DNA of 64,000 nt from Microbacterium sp. NC79 (GTDB lineage Bacteria > Actinomycetota > Actinomycetes > Actinomycetales > Microbacteriaceae): contig NZ_JAHQYI010000001.1 in assembly GCF_019061125.1 (NCBI RefSeq), positions 248,001-312,000 on the forward strand, read 5' to 3'. The position numbers were made by a program, and so were the translations under genes. Below the pieces are notes generated by a model. That model was given only the letters and a program-made list of their open reading frames with translations. It was not told the origin of the DNA and ran no database searches. Below are positions 46,519-54,084 of this stretch, in pieces; position 1 is the stretch's first letter, and each line of letters opens with the position of its first letter.

Positions 46519-47358
46519 CTAGTCGCGCGATGACTGTGCGGTGCGGCCGCGCACAATTCCGACAAAGTTCTGCACATCGTCCGAGTCGTTTGCACGATCC
46601 CACGCCAGCCCCACCGTGGTGGGTTTTGCCCCCGTGATGGGCCGGAAGGTGACGTCTTTACGGCGGTGTGCGCGTGCGATGGACATCGGAACAATCACAA
46701 TGCCGACTCCGGTCGCCACCGTTGCGATGGCGTCTTCGGTTGTCGCTGGCGCGTCAAAACGCGGCTCGATCGTGCCGGCGATGGGTCCCAAATGCACCGC
46801 GTCGTCGAGCGGAACAATGATGACTTCACCGGCGAGATCGTCGACGGTGATTTCGGGTACGGACTCGAGCGCGCTGTCAATGCTGACCACAGCGCCGACA
46901 ACCTCTTCGTACAGGGTGATCACGTGGAGGTCGTCATGGGAGAAGGGCTCGCGCGCGATCGCCATGTCAATGTCGCCCGCAAGCAACGCTGCGCGCGGGT
47001 CGGTGGCGTCGATGTCGACGAGCTCGAGGTCAATCTCGGGGTAGCGGTCACGCCAGATGGAGATCCATTTTCCCGGGGTTGCGCCGGCAACCACGCCGAG
47101 GCGGAACGGCTCCGTGCGGGGAGCAGGTGGGGCCACATCAAACACGATCGGCGAATTGCGGGCGTTCTTACCCGCACCGCTCTTGCCCGCGCCGTTCTTG
47201 GTTCCGCCGCTCTTGGTTCCGCTCTTCGCGGCGTTCTTTCCGGCGTTGCCCTTCGGTGCGGATCCCTTCGACGCGCGGCCCTTGCCTGACGCCCCTCTCG
47301 GGTGCGACGATGGCCGCTTTCCGGACTTTCCCGCCGGCCCACGTCGCGCAGAACTCAT
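46519..47358 (-). CDS. LysR-type effector domain protein without HTH, with basic tail
   Basis: 279 residues from ATG 47358. Residues 1-70 are a low-complexity Lys/Gly/Ala/Ser tail (AGKNAAKSGTKSGGTKNGAG), like the tail of actinobacterial histone-like proteins. The rest is the LysR substrate-binding fold (FRLGVVAGATPGKWISIWRD; LLAGDIDMAIAREPFSHDDL; GVGIVIVPMSIARAHRRKD). No helix-turn-helix is present, so the basic tail may give non-specific DNA contact, or the protein may bind small ligands only. The frame stays open upstream to 47631, through repeats, but this is not believed coding. Confidence 0.75.
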   Translation of the reverse strand: MSSARRGPAGKSGKRPSSHPRGASGKGRASKGSAPKGNAGKNAAKSGTKSGGTKNGAGKSGAGKNARNSPIVFDVAPPAPRTEPFRLGVVAGATPGKWISIWRDRYPEIDLELVDIDATDPRAALLAGDIDMAIAREPFSHDDLHVITLYEEVVGAVVSIDSALESVPEITVDDLAGEVIIVPLDDAVHLGPIAGTIEPRFDAPATTEDAIATVATGVGIVIVPMSIARAHRRKDVTFRPITGAKPTTVGLAWDRANDSDDVQNFVGIVRGRTAQSSRD

Positions 47359-47829
47359 TCCCCCAGCGTATCCCGCCCAGGTTTCATCGCGCGACGGCGA
47401 CCTTACACATACCCGCGCCCGCGACGCATTCCCGGCCCGCACGAATAGCGTTCCCGCACGAGCAAATTCTCTGTTCTGCACGATCAAACAGCCTCCCGCG
47501 CGAGCATTTTCTCTGTTCTGCACGATCGAGCGGTTCGCAACGGCGCGAACGGCGGCGTGTCGTCGTGGTTGGTCAATTTGGTCGTGCACAACAGGAAAGA
47601 TGCGTGCGCAACCGGAAGGGTTAGGGAACAACAGAAAGGCTCGGGAACAACGGAAAGGTTCGGGAACAACAGGGAGGGTGCGTGCAGAACGGTGTCGTGG
47701 GAGGGCCGTCGCGTTCTATTGAGCCGCGCGCGTTGCGCCGTGCGCTGCGCGCCGAGGGGGCGGAACCATGCCTTGAGACATAAAACCCCGAGCACCTCGC
47801 GGGGTGCTCGGGGTTGAGTATGTGGTGGT
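47359..47829. repeat. intergenic repeat cluster
   Basis: Contains TCTGTTCTGCACGATC twice (47470-47485, 47512-47527) and its reverse type GTCGTGCACAACAGG (47581-47595). Three tandem 19-bp units (GGGAACAACAGAAAGGCTC and variants) start at 47624, 47643 and 47662. The first motif resembles the units of the palindromic elements at 27329 and 61002 (compare CAGTTCTGCATGAG). Non-coding. Confidence 0.65.
47784..47815 (-). terminator. terminator of the hexapeptide-repeat gene
   Basis: AACCCCGAGCACC pairs perfectly with GGTGCTCGGGGTT over 6 bases; on the minus strand TTTTA follows. Confidence 0.85.
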
Positions 47830-48249
47830 TTAGGCGGCGAGCCAGAGGCCCTTGCGGTCGGTGGCGATACGCATGCCGGGGTGGACTATTTCGTCGTCAC
47901 CGATGCGGGCTCCACGAGCAATGCTCGCGCCCTCACCGACCGTCGTGCGAACGCCGATGCGAGCACCCTGCCCGATGACGGCGCCGTGTCCGATATGCGC
48001 GTGCGCATCAATGACGGCGCCGGGGCCGACCTGTGCGTCTCGTTCAATCCAGGCTCCGCGTGCGATGTGCGCACCGGCGGCGACGTGTGCGTGCGGCTCG
48101 ATATAAGCGCCCGCCTCAACGATGGCGTCGGCGTCTACCTTCGCGCCGTGCGCGATGAGTCCGCGTCCGTTGGCGTGCTTGCGGTATCGAAGGGTCTGAC
48201 CCTTGTCATCCTCGATATCGATGTAGTTTTTTCCCACGTTTTCCTCCAA
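47830..48249 (-). CDS. small hexapeptide-repeat (left-handed beta-helix) protein
   Basis: 139 residues. After a short N-terminal part (DIEDDKGQTLRYRKHANGRG) come about 13 imperfect hexapeptides with a small residue and I/V at fixed steps (DAIVEAGAYIEPHAHVAAGA, HIARGAWIERDAQVGPGAVI), which build one short beta-helix. There is no catalytic extension, unlike acyltransferases, so it may be a trimeric carrier or structural protein. Two Cu-related genes lie upstream but a functional link is unproven. Confidence 0.75.
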   Translation of the reverse strand: MEENVGKNYIDIEDDKGQTLRYRKHANGRGLIAHGAKVDADAIVEAGAYIEPHAHVAAGAHIARGAWIERDAQVGPGAVIDAHAHIGHGAVIGQGARIGVRTTVGEGASIARGARIGDDEIVHPGMRIATDRKGLWLAA

Positions 48250-48270
48250 GAGAAGGGTTCACGAGATGTA

Positions 48271-48284
48271 ACCCGCATGCGGGT
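48271..48284. promoter_or_regulatory. 14-bp perfect palindrome upstream of the hexapeptide gene
   Basis: ACCCGCATGCGGGT lies about 20 bases upstream of the hexapeptide start. Could be an operator; no regulator identified. Confidence 0.35.
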
Positions 48285-48364
48285 GAATTCATTCCGTCTT
48301 CAGCAACCTTTCAGGCTGCTGTGGCGAGCGATGATTGCCGCTCGTCACAAAGGGCTGATCGGCC

Positions 48365-48682
48365 TCAGGATTCGATGTTGCGAATCAGAATGCGCCAGCG
48401 TTCCGGACCCTCATTGAGGTACGTGGCGTTGAATTTGTCGGCGTGACGCTCTTTCAATTGGGTGAGCAGCGGAACCGGGTCGTGCGTCGCCGAAATCACC
48501 ATGGCGAACCCGGGCCGCAGCGATTCCAGTGCACCGAAAATCGCGGCGTGCCGAATGGCATGCGGGATCGTCTGCACATCAAGCTCGGGCAGTTCTTCGT
48601 CGTGACCGCCGCACGCGCACCCACCGCTTGGCGCGGTTCCGAGTGCCGCCTCGCGACTGCCGTGGATCTCAATATTCGCCAT
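48365..48682 (-). CDS. DUF2249 domain protein
   Basis: 105 residues: a Cys-rich N-terminal stretch (SGGCACGGHDEELPELDVQT), then the DUF2249 core IPHAIRHAAIFGALESLRPG, then HDPVPLLTQLKERHADKF and ERWRILIRN. DUF2249 proteins often accompany denitrification or hemerythrin genes. Here it is divergent from the regulator of the nirK operon, which supports a role in nitrite or NO metabolism. Confidence 0.88.
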   Translation of the reverse strand: MANIEIHGSREAALGTAPSGGCACGGHDEELPELDVQTIPHAIRHAAIFGALESLRPGFAMVISATHDPVPLLTQLKERHADKFNATYLNEGPERWRILIRNIES

Positions 48683-48754
48683 CGTGATTCCTCCCGCTGT
48701 TGTTGGCGTCTCTGATCGGTAGCGTCACCGACTAGAGAGACGCGCACCTATTTT

Positions 48755-48772
48755 AGTACAATAAGTACCGTG
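48755..48772 (+). promoter_or_regulatory. core promoter and dyad of the nirK operon, leaderless start
   Basis: TACAAT (48757-48762) fits a -10 box. Transcription would start near 48769-48770, exactly at the GTG start (48770), so the message is probably leaderless. The half-sites GTAC (48756-48759 and 48765-48768) overlap the -10 and the start and could be an autoregulatory operator. Confidence 0.55.
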
Positions 48773-49498
48773 AATAATATGGTGGGTGACTCATCCCCTT
48801 CGTTTTCGCAGGATTCTCGGCTCCGCCAGTCGCGCGAGCGCGTGCTGCGCGCGATTGAGGCGCACGGGCCCATCTCGATTCGTGACCTTGCCGCCGCGAC
48901 CGCGCTGCATGAAAACACCGTGCGCGGCCACCTGGAACGCCTGCACGTTGAGGGGCTCATCCGCCGCTCAACCAAGCCCGTGACCGGCCGGGGGCGCCCC
49001 GCGATCGAATGGTCTGCGGTGCGCGTGGAAGACCGCGAGCCGTATGCGGGTCTCGCCGTGATGCTGGCCGATGCGCTGGCTCGGGCGATGACAGCACCGG
49101 GCGGAACCTCGCAGCACGTGCGCCAAATAACGCACGACGCGGGGGTGGCCTGGGGTGAGCGGCTCGCCGCCGATGCCGAGGCGATCGCTGCCGGAGCCAC
49201 GGCGGAGGGCGATGATGACGCCGCCGCTCGTCGTGTTGTGCGCCACGTCATGCAAGCACAGGGATTCGCACCAACCGAGCCGCTCGACACGGAACCGCCC
49301 GCCACGCGCGATGCCCTGATTGAGCTCCACGCGTGTCCGCTGCTGGCTGCAGCCGAAGGACACAACCGCGTCGTCTGCGACGCCCACGCCGCGATGGTCG
49401 AAGGAATCGTGCGTTCACGGGGTGCTCGCCTCGACGTTGAGCTCCTCCCGTTCACCGCGCCGGGCACGTGCTCGCTGCTGTTGCGGACATCGGCATGA
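48770..49498 (+). CDS. HTH regulator with putative Fe-S cysteines (SufR-like)
   Basis: 242 residues from GTG 48770; ATG 48779 possible. The N-terminal winged helix-turn-helix contains RVLRAIEAHGPISIRDLAAA and LHENTVRGHLERLHVEGLIR. The C-terminal part holds three cysteines in the pattern HACPLLAAAEGHNRVVCDAH ... APGTCSLLL, like the cluster-binding cysteines of SufR-type regulators. An O2- or NO-labile iron-sulfur cluster is therefore inferred. It overlaps the next gene by 4 bases and heads the nirK operon. Confidence 0.82.
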   Translation: MNNMVGDSSPSFSQDSRLRQSRERVLRAIEAHGPISIRDLAAATALHENTVRGHLERLHVEGLIRRSTKPVTGRGRPAIEWSAVRVEDREPYAGLAVMLADALARAMTAPGGTSQHVRQITHDAGVAWGERLAADAEAIAAGATAEGDDDAAARRVVRHVMQAQGFAPTEPLDTEPPATRDALIELHACPLLAAAEGHNRVVCDAHAAMVEGIVRSRGARLDVELLPFTAPGTCSLLLRTSA

Positions 49499-50586
49499 AA
49501 GCACGGCCGTGGCGCCTGGCCTGGATGGTGCCTGCAGCCTTCGCCCTCATCGTGGGTCTGAACGCTGGCATCCTGCTGCTTGGTCTTCCCGCGCCGCTGA
49601 CCATGGCCCGGCTCGCCGACGTGCACGGCATGTTGCTCGCGATCGGCTTCGTGGCCACCCTCGTTTCCCTTGAGCGGGCCACGGCGCTCGGCCGCTGGTA
49701 CGGTTTCATCGCGCCCGGCCTGCTCGGCCTCGGCGGCGTTCTCCTGCTCGTCGATGCCCTGCCGATCACGGTAGGCAAAGCCGTTATGGTCGCGGGACTG
49801 GCCGCGTTCACGCTGGTCTATGTGCCGCTGTGGCGTCGTCAATACGATGCGGCCCTGCTCACCCAATTGCTCGCCGCTGGGCTTGCCACGGCTGGCGCCA
49901 TTCTGTGGCTTGGGGATGCCTCGATGCCGCAGGTGATCGGATGGCTTATTGCGTTTTTGGTGCTGACGATCGCCGCCGAGCGGGTGGAACTTGCGCGCAT
50001 CACGATGGGCGCGGGGGCCGGAACCAGGCTGATGATTCACGCATGGGCGGTGACGGCGGCGCTTGTGATTGGGGTCGCGCTGCCCCAGGCTGGTGCCATC
50101 GCGCTGGGTGCGGTGCTGGTGTCGTTGACCTGGTGGCTTCTTCAGCACGATGTCGCCAGGCACACCATTAAGGCCACGGGCGTCACCCGGTACATGGCCG
50201 CCTGCATTTTGGCGGGTTATGTGTGGCTGGCCGTTGCCGGCGTCACCCTACTGATCACGGGAGACCCGGCCCGCAGCACCGAGACATATGACGCCGTCGT
50301 GCACGCCGTGCTGGTGGGATACACATTCTCGATGATCATGGCGCACGCGACGACGATTCTGCCTGCCGTGCTCTCCATTCGCCTTCCCTACCGGGCGGCT
50401 TTTTGGGTTCCGGTCGCTCTACTGCACCTCTCCCTGATCGTGCGCATTTGGGGCGGCGATGCGATGGGCTGGCCGGTGGCAAGACAGTGGGGTGGCGTGC
50501 TCGGCGCGATCGCGCTGCTACTGTTTTTCGCAACGGCGATCACGAGCGCGATCCTGGCGCGCGCGACTGATCGGAGCGCATCGTGA
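49495..50586 (+). CDS. polytopic membrane protein of the nirK operon
   Basis: 363 residues from ATG 49495 (MKARPWRLAWMVPAAFALIV). About ten membrane segments with conserved histidines in VLVGYTFSMIMAHATTILPA and ADVHGMLLAIGF, which recall NnrS-type haem-copper membrane proteins. It overlaps its neighbours by 4 bases at both ends (ATGA, GTGA), so the three genes are one tightly coupled unit. Its role is probably in copper or NO handling. Confidence 0.72.
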   Translation: MKARPWRLAWMVPAAFALIVGLNAGILLLGLPAPLTMARLADVHGMLLAIGFVATLVSLERATALGRWYGFIAPGLLGLGGVLLLVDALPITVGKAVMVAGLAAFTLVYVPLWRRQYDAALLTQLLAAGLATAGAILWLGDASMPQVIGWLIAFLVLTIAAERVELARITMGAGAGTRLMIHAWAVTAALVIGVALPQAGAIALGAVLVSLTWWLLQHDVARHTIKATGVTRYMAACILAGYVWLAVAGVTLLITGDPARSTETYDAVVHAVLVGYTFSMIMAHATTILPAVLSIRLPYRAAFWVPVALLHLSLIVRIWGGDAMGWPVARQWGGVLGAIALLLFFATAITSAILARATDRSAS

Positions 50587-53276
50587 GTCTGCTCACAACG
50601 CGTGGCCCCGGCCCCGGCGACGCACCGGGGCGCGGCTTTCGTGTCATGCGTGACATTCCCACCGTGGTGTGGATCGTGCTGGCGATTGTGGCCGCACTGA
50701 CACACCGATACATCCCGATGCCGCGGTGGCTCCTGATCCACCTGTTTTTGCTGGGGGCCGCCACCCACGCGATCTTGGTGTGGAGCCAGTACTTCTCGTA
50801 CGCGCTTCTGCGCACCCGAGCGACCGTGCTCGAGCGTCGCCGGGAAGACATTCGCCTCATACTCGCCAATGGCGGCGCCGCCCTCGTGCTTTTCGGGGTG
50901 CCGCTCCAGCTCACCCCCGTGGTTATCGTCGGTGCACTCGCCCTCATCGGCGCGGTGGCGTGGCATGCGGGCATCCTCGTGCGGCGCGTGCGCGCGAGCC
51001 TGCCCGGACGATTCGGCGGCACCGTTCGCTATTACATTTTCGGTGCAGCACTGCTCGCGCTCGGCGCCACGGTGGGCGTGCTTGTCGTGCTCGGCGTCGG
51101 CGGGGGAGACCCCGGCATCGGCCTCGCGCACGCGATCATCAACGTGTTGGGTTGGGTCGGCTTCGCCGTCGCTGGCACCGTCGTGACGCTGTGGCCGACG
51201 GTGCTGCGCACGAAGGCAGCCGAGGGTGCGGCCCGGGGTGCGACGCGGGCACTTCCCCTTCTCCTGATCGGCGTTGTCGTCGCCGCTATCGGCGCGAGTC
51301 TCACTTCGGTGACGGTGGCCGGAACCATCATGCTGGCGGCGGGTGGCGCCAGCTACCTGGCAGGGATCATCGTGATCGCCGTGTCCCTCGTTTGGGCCGC
51401 CCGTCAAGCGCCACCCACGAGTTTTGCCGCGATGTCGATGGGGGCCGCAATCGTGTGGTGGGCCGGCGCGCTCGCGGCCGTCATCATCGGCATGATCGTC
51501 GCGCTGGCTCACGGCGACGTCACCACCGCCGCCCACCGGGTGGTGCACGGTGCGGTGCCGTATTTGGCGGCAGGCTTTGTCGTGCAAGTGTTGCTCGGCG
51601 CGTTGAGCTATTTGATTCCGGTGGTGCTCGGTGGTGGACCACGGGCGGTCAAGGCAGGCAACGAACAGTTTGACCGGTACGCAGCCGCCCGCGTTGCGAT
51701 CGTGAACGCATCGCTTCTTGTTTACGTGTTGCCGGTGTCGAGCCTCACGCTCGTCGTCGTATCGATTCTCTATCTCGTCGCGGCCGCCGCTTTCGTGCCG
51801 ATCATGTTCGCCGCAATGCGGGCGCAGCGGCGGGCGAAAGCGGAACCAGGAACTGCGCCGCGCGCTCCCCGTGCGGAACCTGATGACTCGGCCACCGCCC
51901 GCATTGAGTCAGGCAAGCGCGCGGGGCAGGGGGTCGCGGGGCTCCTCGCGGTCGTGCTTGCCGTCGCGGTCTGCGCCGCGATCTCGCCTGTTCCCATCGC
52001 GTCACCGCCCAGTGGTGCGGCGGCGAACGCCCAACCCGATGCCCCGGTGCAGACGGTTCAGGTCTCAGCAGCTGACATGCGATTCAGTCCGGCCAGTGTT
52101 GAAGTGCCGGTGGGTACGCGGCTTATCGTCGAACTTACGAACACCGACGACGTGCAGGTTCATGACCTCGTCTTTGCTAATGGCGTCACCAGTTCACGTC
52201 TCGCTCCCGGCGAGTCAAAGACCATTGATGTCGGCATCATCACCGCTGACGTTGACGGCTGGTGCTCGATCGTCGGGCACCGCCAAATGGGCATGACCTT
52301 CACCGTGATTGCCACCGGCGCTCCCGCTGCTGACGACGCGCCCGCACCTCACCACCCGGCCGATGGTTCCGCCACGCCCACGGTCGATCTGATGCAACCG
52401 TTCAGCGACGAATTCACGCCCTACCCCGCCGCGCTGTCACCGTTGCCGCAGGCAGCAGGGCCGGTGACGCACCAGCAGACGCTCGTGGTGCGCGATACCG
52501 AGGTTGAGGTGGCGCCGGGTGTGACGCAGACACTGTGGACATTCGCCGATACCGCGCCTGGGCCGACGCTGCACGGCCGGGTGGGTGACACGTTCGAGAT
52601 CACGCTGAAAAACGATGCGTCACTTGGTCACTCGATTGATTTTCATGCCGGGGCGCTCGCGCCCAACGAGCCCATGCGCACGATCGCGCCTGGTGAAGAG
52701 CTCACCTACACGTTTACGGCGACGAAAGCCGGAATCTGGATGTACCACTGCTCCACGATGCCGATGACCGCACATCTGGCCAACGGCATGTATGGCGCGG
52801 TCGTCATCGAGCCTGACGACCTGCCCGCTGTGGATCGCAGTTATGTGCTCGTGCAGTCCGAGTACTACCTGGGTATTGGGGAGGCCGGAACCTTCACTGG
52901 CGGTTCGGTCGACGTTGACAAGATTGCAGCGGGTACGCCCGACATCGTCACGTTTAACGGGGCTGCGGCACAGTACGACGCCTACCCGTTGCCCGCCCGC
53001 GTTGGTGAACGGGTGCGGGTATGGGTGCTGGATGCCGGCATTGAACGCGCGACAAGTTTTCACGTCATCGGCGGGCAGTTCGACTCGGTGTGGTTTGAGG
53101 GTGCCTACTTGCTGAACCAGTCGGCGTCGACCGGATCGCAAGCACTCGCGCTCGCCCCGGCGCAGGGCGGGTTTGTCGAGCTGGAGTTTAGCGAGGCGGG
53201 CAGCTATCCGTTTGTGTCGCACTACATGGTTGATGCGGAACGCGGCGCCCACGGGCTGTTCGAGGTGACCGACTAG
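50583..53276 (+). CDS. nirK: fused membrane-cupredoxin-NirK copper nitrite reductase
   Basis: 897 residues from GTG 50583. Residues 1-480 contain about twelve membrane segments. A cupredoxin (about 488-580) has His in VQVHDLVF and Cys, His, Met in DGWCSIVGHRQMGM. The two-domain NirK (about 600-897) has TAPGPTLHGRVGD, type 2 histidine in HSIDFHAG, type 1 ligands in GIWMYHCSTMPMTAHLANGM, and a final type 2 His in TSFHVIGGQFD. It reduces nitrite to NO outside the membrane, with electrons relayed through its own cupredoxin. Fusions of this sort occur in actinobacteria. Confidence 0.9.
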   Translation: MSLLTTRGPGPGDAPGRGFRVMRDIPTVVWIVLAIVAALTHRYIPMPRWLLIHLFLLGAATHAILVWSQYFSYALLRTRATVLERRREDIRLILANGGAALVLFGVPLQLTPVVIVGALALIGAVAWHAGILVRRVRASLPGRFGGTVRYYIFGAALLALGATVGVLVVLGVGGGDPGIGLAHAIINVLGWVGFAVAGTVVTLWPTVLRTKAAEGAARGATRALPLLLIGVVVAAIGASLTSVTVAGTIMLAAGGASYLAGIIVIAVSLVWAARQAPPTSFAAMSMGAAIVWWAGALAAVIIGMIVALAHGDVTTAAHRVVHGAVPYLAAGFVVQVLLGALSYLIPVVLGGGPRAVKAGNEQFDRYAAARVAIVNASLLVYVLPVSSLTLVVVSILYLVAAAAFVPIMFAAMRAQRRAKAEPGTAPRAPRAEPDDSATARIESGKRAGQGVAGLLAVVLAVAVCAAISPVPIASPPSGAAANAQPDAPVQTVQVSAADMRFSPASVEVPVGTRLIVELTNTDDVQVHDLVFANGVTSSRLAPGESKTIDVGIITADVDGWCSIVGHRQMGMTFTVIATGAPAADDAPAPHHPADGSATPTVDLMQPFSDEFTPYPAALSPLPQAAGPVTHQQTLVVRDTEVEVAPGVTQTLWTFADTAPGPTLHGRVGDTFEITLKNDASLGHSIDFHAGALAPNEPMRTIAPGEELTYTFTATKAGIWMYHCSTMPMTAHLANGMYGAVVIEPDDLPAVDRSYVLVQSEYYLGIGEAGTFTGGSVDVDKIAAGTPDIVTFNGAAAQYDAYPLPARVGERVRVWVLDAGIERATSFHVIGGQFDSVWFEGAYLLNQSASTGSQALALAPAQGGFVELEFSEAGSYPFVSHYMVDAERGAHGLFEVTD

Positions 53277-53310
53277 CCGCCTGGTTCCGACCTCGCCCTT
53301 TTTTGGGCCG

Positions 53311-54084
53311 CTATTGCTGGCACCGCGGACACCAGAACACGTTGCGCAGCTTGGTGGGGTCGGCACCGAGCTGGTCGGCGCGTAGCGGCGTGGAACAGCG
53401 GCGACAGCGCTCGCGCTCGCGGCCGAAGACCCAGGTGGCGCGGCCGGGGCGGGCGTCTCCCGTGAAGACGCGGCCGCGTCGGGTGAGGTTCGCGCGTATC
53501 ATCCGCTCGCCTATTGTCATCAGACGAAACGCTTCGTCCATGGTGACGGCGCGGTGTGGGTCGATGCCCGCGACAAACAGCATCTCATTCACATATTCGT
53601 TGCCGAAGCCGGCGACGTTGCGCTGGTCTAAAAGCGCGACGTGCGCGGGGCGTTCATCGGCGGCAACGGCGGCTGCGGCTGCAGCGGCGTCCCAATCTGT
53701 GGCGAGCGGGTCAGAGCCCAGGTGCCCGACGAGTTCGTGCTCGCGCTCGCGGGGCACGACGGTGACGCCAGACAGGTCGAAGCCAACCGTTTGCACGGCG
53801 TCGGAACCCACCACAGCCCGCACCTGAAAAGCGGGCCGACGCCAGGTGGTTCCGCGTTTATAGATGTGCCATGACCCCTCCATGCGCAAGTGACTGTGCA
53901 GGGTGTAGTCGCCGATGTGGTGCAGGATGTGCTTGCCGCGCGGAACCACGTCGGTGACGGTGAGGCCGGTGAGATCTACGGTGGCGGAGCCGGGAACGCG
54001 CAGGTCGAACTCGGTAATCGTCGCGCCCATCAGCACTTGCGCGAGGTGGTTCGCGGTGCGGTAGACGGTGTCGCCCTCAGGCAC
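53311..54084 (-). CDS. Fpg/Nei-family DNA glycosylase
   Basis: 257 residues. GTG 54084 gives the required N-terminus PEGDTVYR after start-Met removal (catalytic Pro2, Glu3). H2TH region: NVAGFGNEYVNEMLFVAGID. A zinc finger C..C ... C..C ends the protein (CRRCSTPLRA; VFWCPRCQ). It removes oxidised pyrimidines. It overlaps the lhr stop by 8 bases, a conserved actinobacterial pair. Confidence 0.93.
   Translation of the reverse strand: MPEGDTVYRTANHLAQVLMGATITEFDLRVPGSATVDLTGLTVTDVVPRGKHILHHIGDYTLHSHLRMEGSWHIYKRGTTWRRPAFQVRAVVGSDAVQTVGFDLSGVTVVPREREHELVGHLGSDPLATDWDAAAAAAAVAADERPAHVALLDQRNVAGFGNEYVNEMLFVAGIDPHRAVTMDEAFRLMTIGERMIRANLTRRGRVFTGDARPGRATWVFGRERERCRRCSTPLRADQLGADPTKLRNVFWCPRCQQ

Noticed and set aside
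47359..47631. N-terminal extension of the LysR-like protein
   Set aside because: It would translate intergenic repeats that also occur outside genes.
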